Positions 6,941-15,109 of a stretch of DNA of 40,368 nt are shown here, piece after piece. Source of the DNA: Alphaproteobacteria bacterium. Lineage in GTDB: Bacteria; Pseudomonadota; Alphaproteobacteria; HIMB59. The stretch covers positions 1 through 40,368 of the forward strand of contig JAQWMI010000034.1 of NCBI GenBank assembly GCA_029246865.1, read 5' to 3'. The translations under genes were made by a program, and so were the position numbers. Position 1 is the stretch's first letter, and each line of letters begins with the position of its first letter. The notes below the pieces were generated by a model. It saw nothing but the letters and a program-made list of their open reading frames with translations, was not told where the DNA came from and ran no database searches.

Positions 6941-7561
6941 ATGGATATATTTATATTTGGTTTTATTACAGGATTAAGTTTAATCTTAGCCATAGGGGCA
7001 CAAAATATTTTTGTTATCGAACAAGGATTAAAAAAAAATAATGTATTTATAGTTTGCTTATTATGCTCACTTTTTGATGCATTTTTAATAGCATTAGGAG
7101 TATTTATTTTCCATTATTTTCTATTTTTTTCTAATACTCTAGTCATACTAATATTAAATATTTTACTAATATTTTTTTTAATTTTCTTTATTTACCAAAA
7201 AGCTTTACTGACAAATAATCAATACACATATACTAAGAAATCGAAGGATACAGTTTTTCAATCCGTTATTAAAACTTTTGGTTTTACTTTTTTAAATCCG
7301 CATGTGTACTCTGACACAGTATTTTTTTTAGGTAATTTTTCTAAATCAATGGAAATCTCATCAAAAATTATTTTTGGATTAGGGGCATCGTCAGCCTCAT
7401 TAATCTTTTTTTTTATTTTAGGATATGGAGCAAAGGCTGTTAGTAAACACATAAACAATGCTTATGCATGGAAGTTAATAAATATATTTATCATTATTTT
7501 TATGACATTAGTTATACTTTTCATCATATATAAAGAGATTTACTTAGTATTTTTAAGATAA
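6941..7561 (+). CDS. argO: LysE/ArgO-type basic amino-acid exporter
   Basis: A 206-residue six-helix membrane protein. The start GLSLILAIGAQNIFVIEQGL is the LysE/ArgO signature (GAQN.FV...GL), and FTFLNPHVYSDTVFFLG matches the 'LLNPHVYLDT..LLG' second half-loop specific to this branch, which exports lysine and/or arginine. It is more similar to ArgO/LysE than the two RhtB-type genes nearer the left edge. No LysG/ArgP-type regulator lies beside it. There is no clear Shine-Dalgarno. The DNA downstream holds a strong inverted repeat (7568-7629). The symbol is by family resemblance; lysine or arginine preference cannot be decided. Confidence 0.85.
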   Translation: MDIFIFGFITGLSLILAIGAQNIFVIEQGLKKNNVFIVCLLCSLFDAFLIALGVFIFHYFLFFSNTLVILILNILLIFFLIFFIYQKALLTNNQYTYTKKSKDTVFQSVIKTFGFTFLNPHVYSDTVFFLGNFSKSMEISSKIIFGLGASSASLIFFFILGYGAKAVSKHINNAYAWKLINIFIIIFMTLVILFIIYKEIYLVFLR

Positions 7562-7567
7562 TTTTTT

Positions 7568-7629
7568 AGGTGCTAGAACGGAGGAATAACAGAAGATTGG
7601 AGTACTCTTTAGTTGCGTTCCTAGCACCT
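7568..7629. ncRNA. Strong 62-nt inverted-repeat structure, candidate small RNA or 3' element
   Basis: AGGTGCTAG (7568-7576) pairs exactly with CTAGCACCT (7621-7629). The next bases AACG (7577-7580) pair with CGTT (7616-7619) across a one-base bulge, giving a 13-bp stem. The 35-nt apical part carries an 8-bp palindrome (GAGTACTC). The stem is far more GC-rich than its surroundings. It begins 7 nt after the argO stop. It lacks a following T-run, and the large loop is unlike a simple terminator, so a processed 3' UTR RNA, a cis-regulatory element or an independent small RNA are all possible. I matched it to no known riboswitch or RNA class. Confidence 0.4.
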
Positions 7630-7919
7630 TATAACAAATTAAAAATAAACTTTTAAATACTTTTTAATAATGCAAATACATCATAATAATTATTAATTAA
7701 ATGCCATGTGTATTAGACATATTTATGATGATAAAAATACTTTGTTCTTAAGGCATGACTGCTAACTATTCTTAACAAAACTAAAAATAAAAAAATAATA
7801 TATTTTACAGAAATGAGCAATTTTTCACAAACAGAACTAAATCTTAATTACTGGTTAAATTTTTTTAAAAAAAACTAATAACAACTAATTAATTAATTTT
7901 TTAAGTACATATTATTACA
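7630..7919. other. AT-rich intergenic region, no convincing gene
   Basis: About 290 bp of very AT-rich DNA between the hairpin and the DUF2721 gene. It contains an imperfect inverted repeat (TTTGTT at 7741-7746 with AACAAA at 7774-7779) and a 21-codon ORF (ATG 7813, stop 7876-7878) that I do not count as a gene. TATTAT at 7910-7915 may be part of the promoter for the next gene. Nothing else is recognisable. Confidence 0.5.
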
Positions 7920-8342
7920 ATGAGTGATTTAAACTTTTGGTATCCGGCATTATTATTCCCCGCAATACCTCTTATGATGATTTCATTTGGTAATCGTTAT
8001 AGTACATTAGCCGCTCTTATTAGAGGTATTCATGACTCCATTATCTTAAATAATTCAACTTTATTATCAAAGTCTTACTTAGATCAACTAAGAATCTTAA
8101 CTACGCGGCTTCAAATGGTGAGGTTTATGCAAACCCTATCTGCTATTAGCTTTTTATTAAATTTATTAACCATATACTCAAGTTATTTAGGTTTTCAAGA
8201 TTGGGCTTTATTTATTTTTGGATTTGCTGTTTTGAGTTTTTTTCTAGCCATCATAGTTTTTATAATAGAAATACAATTTTCATTTAAGGCTCTATCTAGC
8301 CATTTAGCTGATTTGCATGATTTTAAAAATCCTAAAATTTAA
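7920..8342 (+). CDS. DUF2721 family membrane protein
   Basis: A 140-residue protein with three hydrophobic segments (about residues 7-22, 66-90 and 93-122) and a soluble loop between the first and second. The pattern PALLFPAIPLMMISFGNRY-xxLA-LIRGIHD followed by a basic helix (LRILTTRLQMVR) and a C-terminal IEIQFSFKAL segment fits DUF2721, an uncharacterised family of small bacterial membrane proteins. No function is known to me. It stands alone and its 3' end overlaps the converging nicotinamidase-like gene by 11 bp. There is no Shine-Dalgarno. Confidence 0.72.
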   Translation: MSDLNFWYPALLFPAIPLMMISFGNRYSTLAALIRGIHDSIILNNSTLLSKSYLDQLRILTTRLQMVRFMQTLSAISFLLNLLTIYSSYLGFQDWALFIFGFAVLSFFLAIIVFIIEIQFSFKALSSHLADLHDFKNPKI

Positions 8343-9051
8343 TTTTATTAGTAATAATCGCACCTCTCATTTGCATGATTTTTAATCCAATGTTGTGGTA
8401 AGTCTCTTGATCATGTATCATTGACTCATCAAGCTTTAATCGTTGTATGTCATTTGCGTCCATATGATATGTAGAGCAAGCTTCACTGAAGACAACAACT
8501 TTATTAAGAGGATTGATTATTTGATGATTGATTGCAGACATACATGTCAACACAAAATCTAAAACACAAATATCAGTGCAAATTCCGGTTACTATTAGAG
8601 TTTTAATCTGATGCTTTTTAATCCAAGTAATAAAAACATTTTCATTATTAATAGGATCTATTGAGCCAATAAATCCATTGATGCAATCTTTCTTAATTTT
8701 TAATGCATCACTATCAATTAACCACTCAAGTTCGGTTATAATTTTCTCTTCACCAGTACCTTTTATACAATGAGGTGGAAAGGGATGCTCAGGTCTATCA
8801 TCTTCGTGGTTATCTAGAAATAGAGCAATAGGCATAGATTTATCATTAAATAATTTAGCTAAGTTTGTTGTCTCCTTAATCATGTTTTCAACCTGCAAAT
8901 TTGCTTTGAGAGGGGCTAGATTGCCAGCACCAACTTTACAAAATCCATTAACTTCATCAATAATTAGCAAACCACATCTTTCATTAATTTCAAAAGATAC
9001 AGGATTAGTGGAAAAATCTATCGTATTACCCATATAATTAAAATAAATCAT
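8332..9051 (-). CDS. Nicotinamidase-like isochorismatase-family hydrolase (plant-NIC type)
   Basis: A 239-residue soluble cysteine hydrolase. The catalytic triad of the family is visible: D32 in LLIIDEVNGF, K121 (or K120) in KIKKDCINGF, and C162 in TGICTDICVLD, with the cis-peptide segment before the cysteine. The stretches NGFCKVGAGNLAP and HPFPPHCIKGTGEE resemble plant nicotinamidases more than E. coli PncA. The probable reaction is nicotinamide to nicotinate in NAD salvage. Metal-site residues of PncA-type enzymes are less clear, so another amidase substrate is possible. ATG 9051 was used; an in-frame ATG at 9033 exists. It overlaps the DUF2721 gene tail by 11 bp and is divergent from the helicase gene. 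Confidence 0.78.
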   Translation of the reverse strand: MIYFNYMGNTIDFSTNPVSFEINERCGLLIIDEVNGFCKVGAGNLAPLKANLQVENMIKETTNLAKLFNDKSMPIALFLDNHEDDRPEHPFPPHCIKGTGEEKIITELEWLIDSDALKIKKDCINGFIGSIDPINNENVFITWIKKHQIKTLIVTGICTDICVLDFVLTCMSAINHQIINPLNKVVVFSEACSTYHMDANDIQRLKLDESMIHDQETYHNIGLKIMQMRGAIITNKIKF

Positions 9052-9173
9052 AATTTCCTATCTTCAACTACATTTAAAACTTAGGTATTTGATGAAGAAT
9101 ATGATAGATCTACGAAAATAACTTATTGAGAAACCTTAAATCAAAATAAAATTCTTTTTAACTTAATAAAAAC

Positions 9174-10454
9174 ATGGATACATTTTCTTCTCTGAAACTT
9201 GATGAATCGATTAATTTATCATTAAAAAGATTAAAATTTGACTCAGCAACACCAATTCAAGCACAAACAATTCCTTTAGCTTTAAAGGGTCAAGATATTT
9301 TAGGTACAGCGCAAACCGGTACTGGAAAAACAATAGCCTTTTCAATACCTTTAATAACTCACCTTATTAAAAATCCAAAGAATAACGCTTTAATATTAAC
9401 CCCCACTAGAGAATTAGCAGCACAAGTTTTACAATCTATCAGAGATCTTTTAGATAGAAAAAACCCAATTCCTACCGCTCTACTTATTGGTGGTGATCCC
9501 ATGCCAAAACAACTCCAACAGTTAAAAAGAAAAGCAAGAATTGTTGTTGGTACGCCAGGAAGAACTATGGATCATCTACAAAGAAAAACACTTAAATTGG
9601 AAACAACAACATTTTTAGTTTTAGACGAAACAGATCGAATGCTAGATATGGGTTTTAGCGAAGATATTAATAAAATTCTTTCAAAGTTACCTAAACACCA
9701 AACTTTGCTTTTCTCTGCAACAATTCCAAAAAATATAATGTCTCTAGCGGAAAAATTTCTTCATCAACCTGCAAGAATAGCTGTTGGAGGAGATAATAAG
9801 CCTATTGAAAATGTAAAACAAGAAACTCTTCAAGTCACTGAATCTAGTAAGTATGACCAATTAGTTTTAGAGTTAGATAAAAGAAAAGGCTCAATTATTG
9901 TTTTTGTAAAAACTAAAAGAGGAGCTGAAAGATTAGCTAAAAAACTTAGAGGGGAAGATTATAGTGCAGACACTATTCATGGTGATTTGCGTCAGAGTAA
10001 AAGAGATAGAGTTATTCTCAATTACCGTAAATTAAAATTCAGAATATTAGTAGCTACAGATGTGGCAGCTAGAGGATTAGATATTCCTCACATTGAACAC
10101 GTTATTAATTATGACATCACACAAAGTCCTGAAGATTATGTTCACCGCATTGGCAGAACAGCCAGAGCGGGTGCTAAAGGTTTTGCTCTAACCTTCCTTA
10201 CAAACTCAGATAGAGGAAAATGGGATGCTATTCAAAAACTCATTAACCCTAGTTATAAATCACAATCAGGTGGTTCTAGATCTAGGACATCAAAATCATA
10301 CAAAGGTAAGCCTAGAAAAGGTCCTAGAGGCGGAGCTAAGTTTGGTTCTCCTAAAACTTCTGGAGGCAAAGGCAGCAAACAATTTACTTTTAAGAGCAAG
10401 AAGAAAAAAACTTTTTCAAAAAAGAAAAAAACTTTTAGTAAAAAGCCTGCTTAA
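9174..10454 (+). CDS. rhlE: DEAD-box RNA helicase, RhlE-like, with DETD motif II
   Basis: A 426-residue ATP-dependent RNA helicase. The Q-motif region (FDSATPIQAQTIP) precedes motif I AQTGTGKT (46-53), Ia PTRELA (79-83), TPGR (128-131), motif II DETD (152-155) in place of the usual DEAD, motif III SAT (182-184) and motif VI HRIGRTARAG near 321. The RhlE-like tail is Lys/Arg/Gly/Ser-rich and ends in two near-identical heptads, KKKKTFS, encoded by a tandem 21-bp repeat (10398-10439). The likely role is rRNA or mRNA structure remodelling, for example in ribosome assembly or cold adaptation. It overlaps the converging MATE gene by 4 bp. Specific paralogue identity (RhlE versus another group) is by resemblance only. 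Confidence 0.88.
   Translation: MDTFSSLKLDESINLSLKRLKFDSATPIQAQTIPLALKGQDILGTAQTGTGKTIAFSIPLITHLIKNPKNNALILTPTRELAAQVLQSIRDLLDRKNPIPTALLIGGDPMPKQLQQLKRKARIVVGTPGRTMDHLQRKTLKLETTTFLVLDETDRMLDMGFSEDINKILSKLPKHQTLLFSATIPKNIMSLAEKFLHQPARIAVGGDNKPIENVKQETLQVTESSKYDQLVLELDKRKGSIIVFVKTKRGAERLAKKLRGEDYSADTIHGDLRQSKRDRVILNYRKLKFRILVATDVAARGLDIPHIEHVINYDITQSPEDYVHRIGRTARAGAKGFALTFLTNSDRGKWDAIQKLINPSYKSQSGGSRSRTSKSYKGKPRKGPRGGAKFGSPKTSGGKGSKQFTFKSKKKKTFSKKKKTFSKKPA
10398..10439 (+). repeat. Tandem 21-bp repeat in the helicase tail
   Basis: Two consecutive 21-bp units (10398-10418 and 10419-10439) differ at only a few positions, and each encodes KKKKTFS. They form the basic C-terminal tail that probably binds RNA. 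The A-runs make this a likely slippage site. Confidence 0.7.
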
Positions 10455-11797
10455 ATTTTAGATTTTTTTTCTATCAAAAATAAAATTCTTCTTAGATGAG
10501 CAAAGATTATAATTGAGGCCAAAACATTAATTCCAAGAATGCCAAACCAAATTCCTGATATTCCTAGATCCAAATAGTTTTCAATAGAATATAAAACTAT
10601 AATTGGCAATAATCCCAGTCTAAAAAAGGCATAAAATGTTGTATATAACGGCTTCTTAATTCCTTGAAAGATTGAGCCACTCATATGAATAATGACAAAA
10701 AAGAAAGTTGAAAATGCAAAAATAAATAAATAATTTTTTGATATAAATATAACCTCTAAATCCTTAGTAAATAATGAAGATAAAAATTCTCCTAAAAATA
10801 TTAAAACTAAAAATCCACCCGCCATCATAGTTAAACCAATTCCAACAGCCTTCATATAAGCTTTTCTAATTCTATTAAATGCTTCTGCGCCATAACTTTG
10901 TCCGACAATAGACAAAAGAGCAGTATTTAATCCTATTGTTGGTAATAAGATTAATTCTTCTATTCTACAAGCAATACCAAATGCTGCTGCTGCTGAAGGC
11001 CCATAAGAAGTAACAAATTTAGTAATTACAAAAAATCCAAAGGCTATCATGAGGTAACTAACACTAGTCGGTAATGATTGAGCAATGAAAATGTTCAAAT
11101 ACCTAAAATCAAATTTTATCATTGTTATAGAAAAATGTTTTAAAATGTCGGTTTTGATGACATGAAAAAATAAATATGTTGATGCAATAATTTGCACAAT
11201 AACAGTAGACAATGCTATTCCTCCAATTCCTAAACTTGGAATAAATAAAAAACCAAAACATAGCAGTGGATTAAGTCCAATATTAAGAAAGAATCCAAAC
11301 ACCATTACATTTCTATTTTTTTTTGTATCACCAATAGCATTTAGCATTGCATTCACAACTAGACTTAAGATCATAAAAGGTGAGCCGATTGCTATCACAC
11401 TTATATAATCAATTGCTTTATCTAAAAAAGTATCCTCGGCTCCAAAATATTTAAATATACTTTCTGAAGTATTAAAAATAATTATCCCAACAAAAATTGA
11501 AAAAATAGTTGAATATATAAGGGATTGTATATAGATCTCACAAGCACTCTTTTTATCATTGGCTCCAATAAAATTTGATATTAAGGCAGTTGTTCCTTGA
11601 GAAAAACCAATAGCTAGTGCAAGAAGAATAAAAAAAACGGGAAAAGTTATTGCCATTGCGGCTATTGCTTCAGATCCAATTAATCCGGCATAAAATGTGT
11701 CGGTGATGTTATAGAAAGTGTGAAACATCATGCCTATTCCTGCTGGAACAGCAATTTTAATAAGTTGAGATTTGATGTCCCCTTGAGCTAAATTCAT
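10451..11797 (-). CDS. MATE family multidrug/organic-cation exporter
   Basis: A 448-residue protein with about twelve membrane helices. The first part (KIAVPAGIGMMFHTFYNITDTFYAGLIGSEAIAAMAITFP) is the MATE/NorM start, with a second, related half after about residue 225. Function: sodium- or proton-coupled export of drugs or metabolites. The gene is last in the minus-strand direction of the haem operon, starting 19 bp after hemJ, so it may be read from the same transcript. That makes a porphyrin or redox metabolite an imaginable but unproven substrate. The 3' end overlaps the helicase gene by 4 bp. Confidence 0.88.
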   Translation of the reverse strand: MNLAQGDIKSQLIKIAVPAGIGMMFHTFYNITDTFYAGLIGSEAIAAMAITFPVFFILLALAIGFSQGTTALISNFIGANDKKSACEIYIQSLIYSTIFSIFVGIIIFNTSESIFKYFGAEDTFLDKAIDYISVIAIGSPFMILSLVVNAMLNAIGDTKKNRNVMVFGFFLNIGLNPLLCFGFLFIPSLGIGGIALSTVIVQIIASTYLFFHVIKTDILKHFSITMIKFDFRYLNIFIAQSLPTSVSYLMIAFGFFVITKFVTSYGPSAAAAFGIACRIEELILLPTIGLNTALLSIVGQSYGAEAFNRIRKAYMKAVGIGLTMMAGGFLVLIFLGEFLSSLFTKDLEVIFISKNYLFIFAFSTFFFVIIHMSGSIFQGIKKPLYTTFYAFFRLGLLPIIVLYSIENYLDLGISGIWFGILGINVLASIIIFAHLRRILFLIEKKSKI

Positions 11798-11815
11798 CGC
11801 TCATTGTTATTATAA

Positions 11816-12232
11816 CTAGAAAGGCTTGATTACAACTAAAATTACAATAATGATTAAAAGAATAGTAGGAACTTCATTTAAATATCTTAAAAACTTGGAT
11901 GAGTATTTATTAATTCCAGACTCTAGATTTTTTCTAATTCTAGACAAGTACATATGATAAATAGATAGCAGAACAACAAAAAATATTTTTAATATTAACC
12001 ATTTTGAAAGACCAACATAGTGCACAAGGCTTAATCCAAATATCCACGTGGCTATCATGGCGGGATTCATAATAACTTTTAAAAGCTTATGCTCCATTTT
12101 TTTAAAAATTTCTACTGACTCATCCTTATTTATATTTTCTACATGATATACAAACAGTCTTGGTAGATAGAAAAGGCCAGCAAACCAAGAAATTAATGAA
12201 ATAATATGAAGTACTTTTAACCACTCATACAT
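11816..12232 (-). CDS. hemJ: Protoporphyrinogen IX oxidase HemJ
   Basis: A 138-residue, four-helix membrane protein oxidising protoporphyrinogen IX to protoporphyrin IX. The N-terminus WLKVLHIISLISWFAGLFYLPRLFVYH is the family hallmark. H9 and K82 (in KWLILKIFF) match the conserved His/Lys pair reported as essential for haem-b-binding HemJ. Genes hemF (1 bp upstream) and hemH complete the last three steps of haem synthesis in one unit. No HemG or HemY gene is seen here, so HemJ probably fills this step. Length is normal for the family. Confidence 0.9.
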   Translation of the reverse strand: MYEWLKVLHIISLISWFAGLFYLPRLFVYHVENINKDESVEIFKKMEHKLLKVIMNPAMIATWIFGLSLVHYVGLSKWLILKIFFVVLLSIYHMYLSRIRKNLESGINKYSSKFLRYLNEVPTILLIIIVILVVIKPF

Positions 12233-12233
12233 T

Positions 12234-13067
12234 TTACAGCCACTTTGCTTCTGGCGGCATAGACATCAATATTGCATCTATATTACCTCCAGTTTTTAAT
12301 CCAAATAAAGTGCCTCTATCATGTAATAAATTAAATTCAACATACCGTGACCTCTTATGAGAGAGTTTTTCAAGGTCGTTATCATCATAATTTAAGTCTT
12401 TTTTTCTAATAGTATTTAAGTTTATAAAGTTAGAAAAAAACTGACCTACATCTTTTATAAAATTTAAATCTTGTTGAAAATTACTTGTGTTTAAGTAGTC
12501 AAAAAATATACCACCAATACCTCTTGGCTCTTTTCTGTGCTTTAAGTAAAAATAATCATCACAGTCTTTTTTAAATTCAGGATAATATTTTTTATCATGT
12601 AGATCTAAAGTTCTTTTGAGTCCTATATGAAAATTTTCAGTCTCTGTCTTTTCTGGTATTGCGGGAGTTAAATCACAGCCACCACCAAACCAACTTTTTG
12701 ATGAAGTTACGATATAGCGCGTATTAAAATGAGCAGCAGCTATTTTTGGATTTTTCATATGAGCAACAACTGAAATTCCACTTGCCCAAAATGACGGGTC
12801 TTTTTCAGTACCAGGCATTTTTTTTCTAAATTCTTCAGAGAATTCGCCATGAACAGTAGAAATATTTACCCCAACTTTTTCAAATATATTTCCCTTTAAA
12901 ATAGACATTAAACCACCACCGCCCTGATCTCTATCCCATTGTTTTTCTTTAAAATTAGAGTTATCTATTTTTTCAATTGAACCGACCATTTGGTTTCTCA
13001 GTTCTTTGAACCATTTTGAACTAGATTGTTTCTTATTTTCTAAGCTTATTTCCAAATCACCATCCAT
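12234..13067 (-). CDS. hemF: Oxygen-dependent coproporphyrinogen III oxidase
   Basis: A 277-residue soluble enzyme converting coproporphyrinogen III to protoporphyrinogen IX with O2. Typical family stretches are all present: WDRDQGGGGLMSIL, NVSTVHGEFS-like segment (ISTVHGEFSEEF), HFNTRYIV, WFGGGCDLTPA, HRKEPRGIGGIFFDYL and RSRYVEFNLLHDRGTLFGL. It starts inside hemH (11-bp overlap) and its stop is one base before hemJ, so all three are coupled. Choice of the aerobic enzyme implies haem synthesis in oxic water; no hemN is in the window. Slightly shorter than E. coli HemF (about 299) at the N-terminus. Confidence 0.95.
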   Translation of the reverse strand: MDGDLEISLENKKQSSSKWFKELRNQMVGSIEKIDNSNFKEKQWDRDQGGGGLMSILKGNIFEKVGVNISTVHGEFSEEFRKKMPGTEKDPSFWASGISVVAHMKNPKIAAAHFNTRYIVTSSKSWFGGGCDLTPAIPEKTETENFHIGLKRTLDLHDKKYYPEFKKDCDDYFYLKHRKEPRGIGGIFFDYLNTSNFQQDLNFIKDVGQFFSNFINLNTIRKKDLNYDDNDLEKLSHKRSRYVEFNLLHDRGTLFGLKTGGNIDAILMSMPPEAKWL

Positions 13068-14076
13068 TTATTTCTGATTTAATTAAAGTTTCAATCATAT
13101 CTATGTGATCTTTTTGATCATTTAAACATGGAATATAGCCAAACTTTTTTCCACCATTATCCATAAAGATTTCTCTATTCTCTCCATTAAGTTCCTCTAT
13201 CGTTTCTAAACAATCTGATGAAAAAGCAGGACTGATTATTTGAATATTGTCTACTCCATCTTTTGCAAATTTTTCAATGGTCTTGTCTGTATAAGGTTGC
13301 AGCCACTCAGCAGGACCAAATCGAGATTGAAATGTGGTCAGGCAGAGATCTTCATCCAAATTCATTTTTTCTCTTACCAATCTAGTAGTCCTATGACAGA
13401 AGCAATGATAAGGATCACCTTTATCTAAATATTTTTTAGGCACACCATGATAGCTAAAAATTAATTTCTTTGGTTTAGAATTTTTTTCCCAATACTCTTT
13501 AATGCTATTACACAGAGCATTTATATATTGATCATTGGTATGATAATTGGATATAAATCTGAGCGAAGGAACCCATCTCCAGTTTAAAAATTCTTTTGCT
13601 ACTGCATCAAATGTAGAGCCAGTAGTTGCAGCACAATACTGAGGATATAAAGGAAAAATAATTATTTTATCACAGTTTTGTTTTCTTAAATTATTGAGCG
13701 CATTTTTGATGCTAGGATTACCATAGCGCATGCCCAAATCAAAGACTAAGTGGGGATGACTATCTTTGAATCTTTTTTCTGTAAGTTGTAATTGCTTTCT
13801 TGCATTAACCATTAGAGGTGATCCTCCCTCTGCCCAAATTGATTTATAGAGCTTTGCTGATTTTGCCGGTCTAATGTTTAGTATAATACCATTTAAAATT
13901 AACCACCATATCCACTTAGGAGTCTCTATGACTCTTGTGTCTGATAAGAATTCTTTTAAGTAAACTTTTAATGATTTTGCTGTTGGTTCATCTGGCGTCC
14001 CAAGGTTAGTTAAGAGAATTCCTATTTTGGGCTTTGTCCCGTGAACATAATCTTTATTTCCTATAAATAATGCCAT
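13057..14076 (-). CDS. hemH: Ferrochelatase
   Basis: A 339-residue enzyme inserting Fe2+ into protoporphyrin IX. It begins with KIGILLTNLGTPDEPTAKSLKVYL and has the active-site histidine in LIFSYHGVPKKYL, and the conserved acidic/serine segment ISPAFSSDCLETIEEL that carries the catalytic glutamate. A cysteine-rich loop (YHCFCHRT) follows the histidine segment; it is too incomplete to call a 2Fe-2S site, since only isolated Cys residues are seen. It lies 16 bp after hemE and overlaps hemF by 11 bp. It is probably membrane-associated. Confidence 0.95.
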   Translation of the reverse strand: MALFIGNKDYVHGTKPKIGILLTNLGTPDEPTAKSLKVYLKEFLSDTRVIETPKWIWWLILNGIILNIRPAKSAKLYKSIWAEGGSPLMVNARKQLQLTEKRFKDSHPHLVFDLGMRYGNPSIKNALNNLRKQNCDKIIIFPLYPQYCAATTGSTFDAVAKEFLNWRWVPSLRFISNYHTNDQYINALCNSIKEYWEKNSKPKKLIFSYHGVPKKYLDKGDPYHCFCHRTTRLVREKMNLDEDLCLTTFQSRFGPAEWLQPYTDKTIEKFAKDGVDNIQIISPAFSSDCLETIEELNGENREIFMDNGGKKFGYIPCLNDQKDHIDMIETLIKSEINGW

Positions 14077-14092
14077 ATCGAATTTACGTATC

Positions 14093-15109
14093 TTATACTA
14101 GTTTAGTTCTTATTTGGTCAATGAACATATGTACATTAGCCTCTGGTGTTGTTTTTTGAACTCCGTGATCAAGACTAGATATCCATCCTGCTCTTTGAGA
14201 GCTGTCAAAATCGTTGATATAATGGATAAATTCTCCTAAAACACTCTTAAATTTATTTTTATCCTCTATGTTAAATAGCTCATTTGAAAAATTGCCTTGA
14301 AGGGAGAGGTGAGTCTTATCTAATTCATTCAGAATATCTATATTAGATCCTAAGACTGTTAATTTTAAATCTTCCAGTTCCTTGAGCATTTCGTACTTAC
14401 TTGTAGTAATATTTTTTGTGAAGTAGCCAATTTTATTAGGATGTCTCTCAGACTGCTTTTTTATAAAAGGAATAACCTTAGATTTAAACTCATCGTCGGT
14501 TAATTTATTAGCCTCTGTATCAAATATCATCAGTAAATCTAAATCAGATTTAAGTTGGATATCTATATTTAAAGTTAAAATATTATCTATTGTTTTAAGA
14601 AATAGACCAAGCAACAAAGGATCATTATCATTGTATCTCGTAGCAAAATGATAAAGAGTAATAGGACCACCCACAAAACCAATTAGAGATTTATTCTTTG
14701 GAAGATTTTTTCTTATTAAATTTAGAGAGTCTGCTTGAAATTTTATATAATCCTCAAAACTTTCCTCCTCAATATTTTGTAACTGTTTAACATCCAATTG
14801 ATTTTTAAATTGAGGTCCGGGGTTAAATGTTAAGCCCATTCCTAGAAAATCTAATGGAAATAAAATATCACTAAACAAAATAGCCGCATCAAAATCAAAA
14901 TCTTGAATGGGTCCAAGTGTAACTTCACAGGCTAGTTCTGGCTGTCTACATAATTCTTCAAAAGAATACTTTTTTTTAAGATTCTGATAGTGGCTATGAT
15001 ACCTGCCTGCTTGCCTCATGAGCCAAATAGGAGGCACAGACTGCTCTATTCTATGGAGAGCGTTGTGGAAAGGTAGATTATAGATGACTGACAATATCTC
15101 GAGCCCCAT
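14093..15109 (-). CDS. hemE: Uroporphyrinogen decarboxylase
   Basis: About 338 residues; it decarboxylates uroporphyrinogen III to coproporphyrinogen III. The signature PPIWLMRQAGRYHSHYQNL, the catalytic Asp segment DAAILFSDILFPLDFLGMG and GFVGGPITLYHF are clear. The frame is open up to 15184, but a start there would lie far inside hemB. Alignment of WLMRQAGRY with family N-termini puts the start near 15109 (ATG) or 15094 (TTG, with GGGG about 9 nt upstream). Either still overlaps hemB (32 or 17 bp), so translation is probably coupled to hemB termination. I chose the ATG. Confidence 0.93.
   Translation of the reverse strand: MGLEILSVIYNLPFHNALHRIEQSVPPIWLMRQAGRYHSHYQNLKKKYSFEELCRQPELACEVTLGPIQDFDFDAAILFSDILFPLDFLGMGLTFNPGPQFKNQLDVKQLQNIEEESFEDYIKFQADSLNLIRKNLPKNKSLIGFVGGPITLYHFATRYNDNDPLLLGLFLKTIDNILTLNIDIQLKSDLDLLMIFDTEANKLTDDEFKSKVIPFIKKQSERHPNKIGYFTKNITTSKYEMLKELEDLKLTVLGSNIDILNELDKTHLSLQGNFSNELFNIEDKNKFKSVLGEFIHYINDFDSSQRAGWISSLDHGVQKTTPEANVHMFIDQIRTKLV

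Noticed and set aside
7560-7640. tRNA or 4.5S/6S RNA at the argO 3' hairpin
   Set aside because: No tRNA arms or CCA end, no SRP tetraloop signature, and too short for 6S RNA.
7813-7878. 21-codon ORF in the AT-rich gap before DUF2721
   Set aside because: No ribosome site, and its length is expected by chance.
10398-10439. CRISPR-like repeat
   Set aside because: Only two adjacent in-frame units encoding a basic tail, with no spacers.
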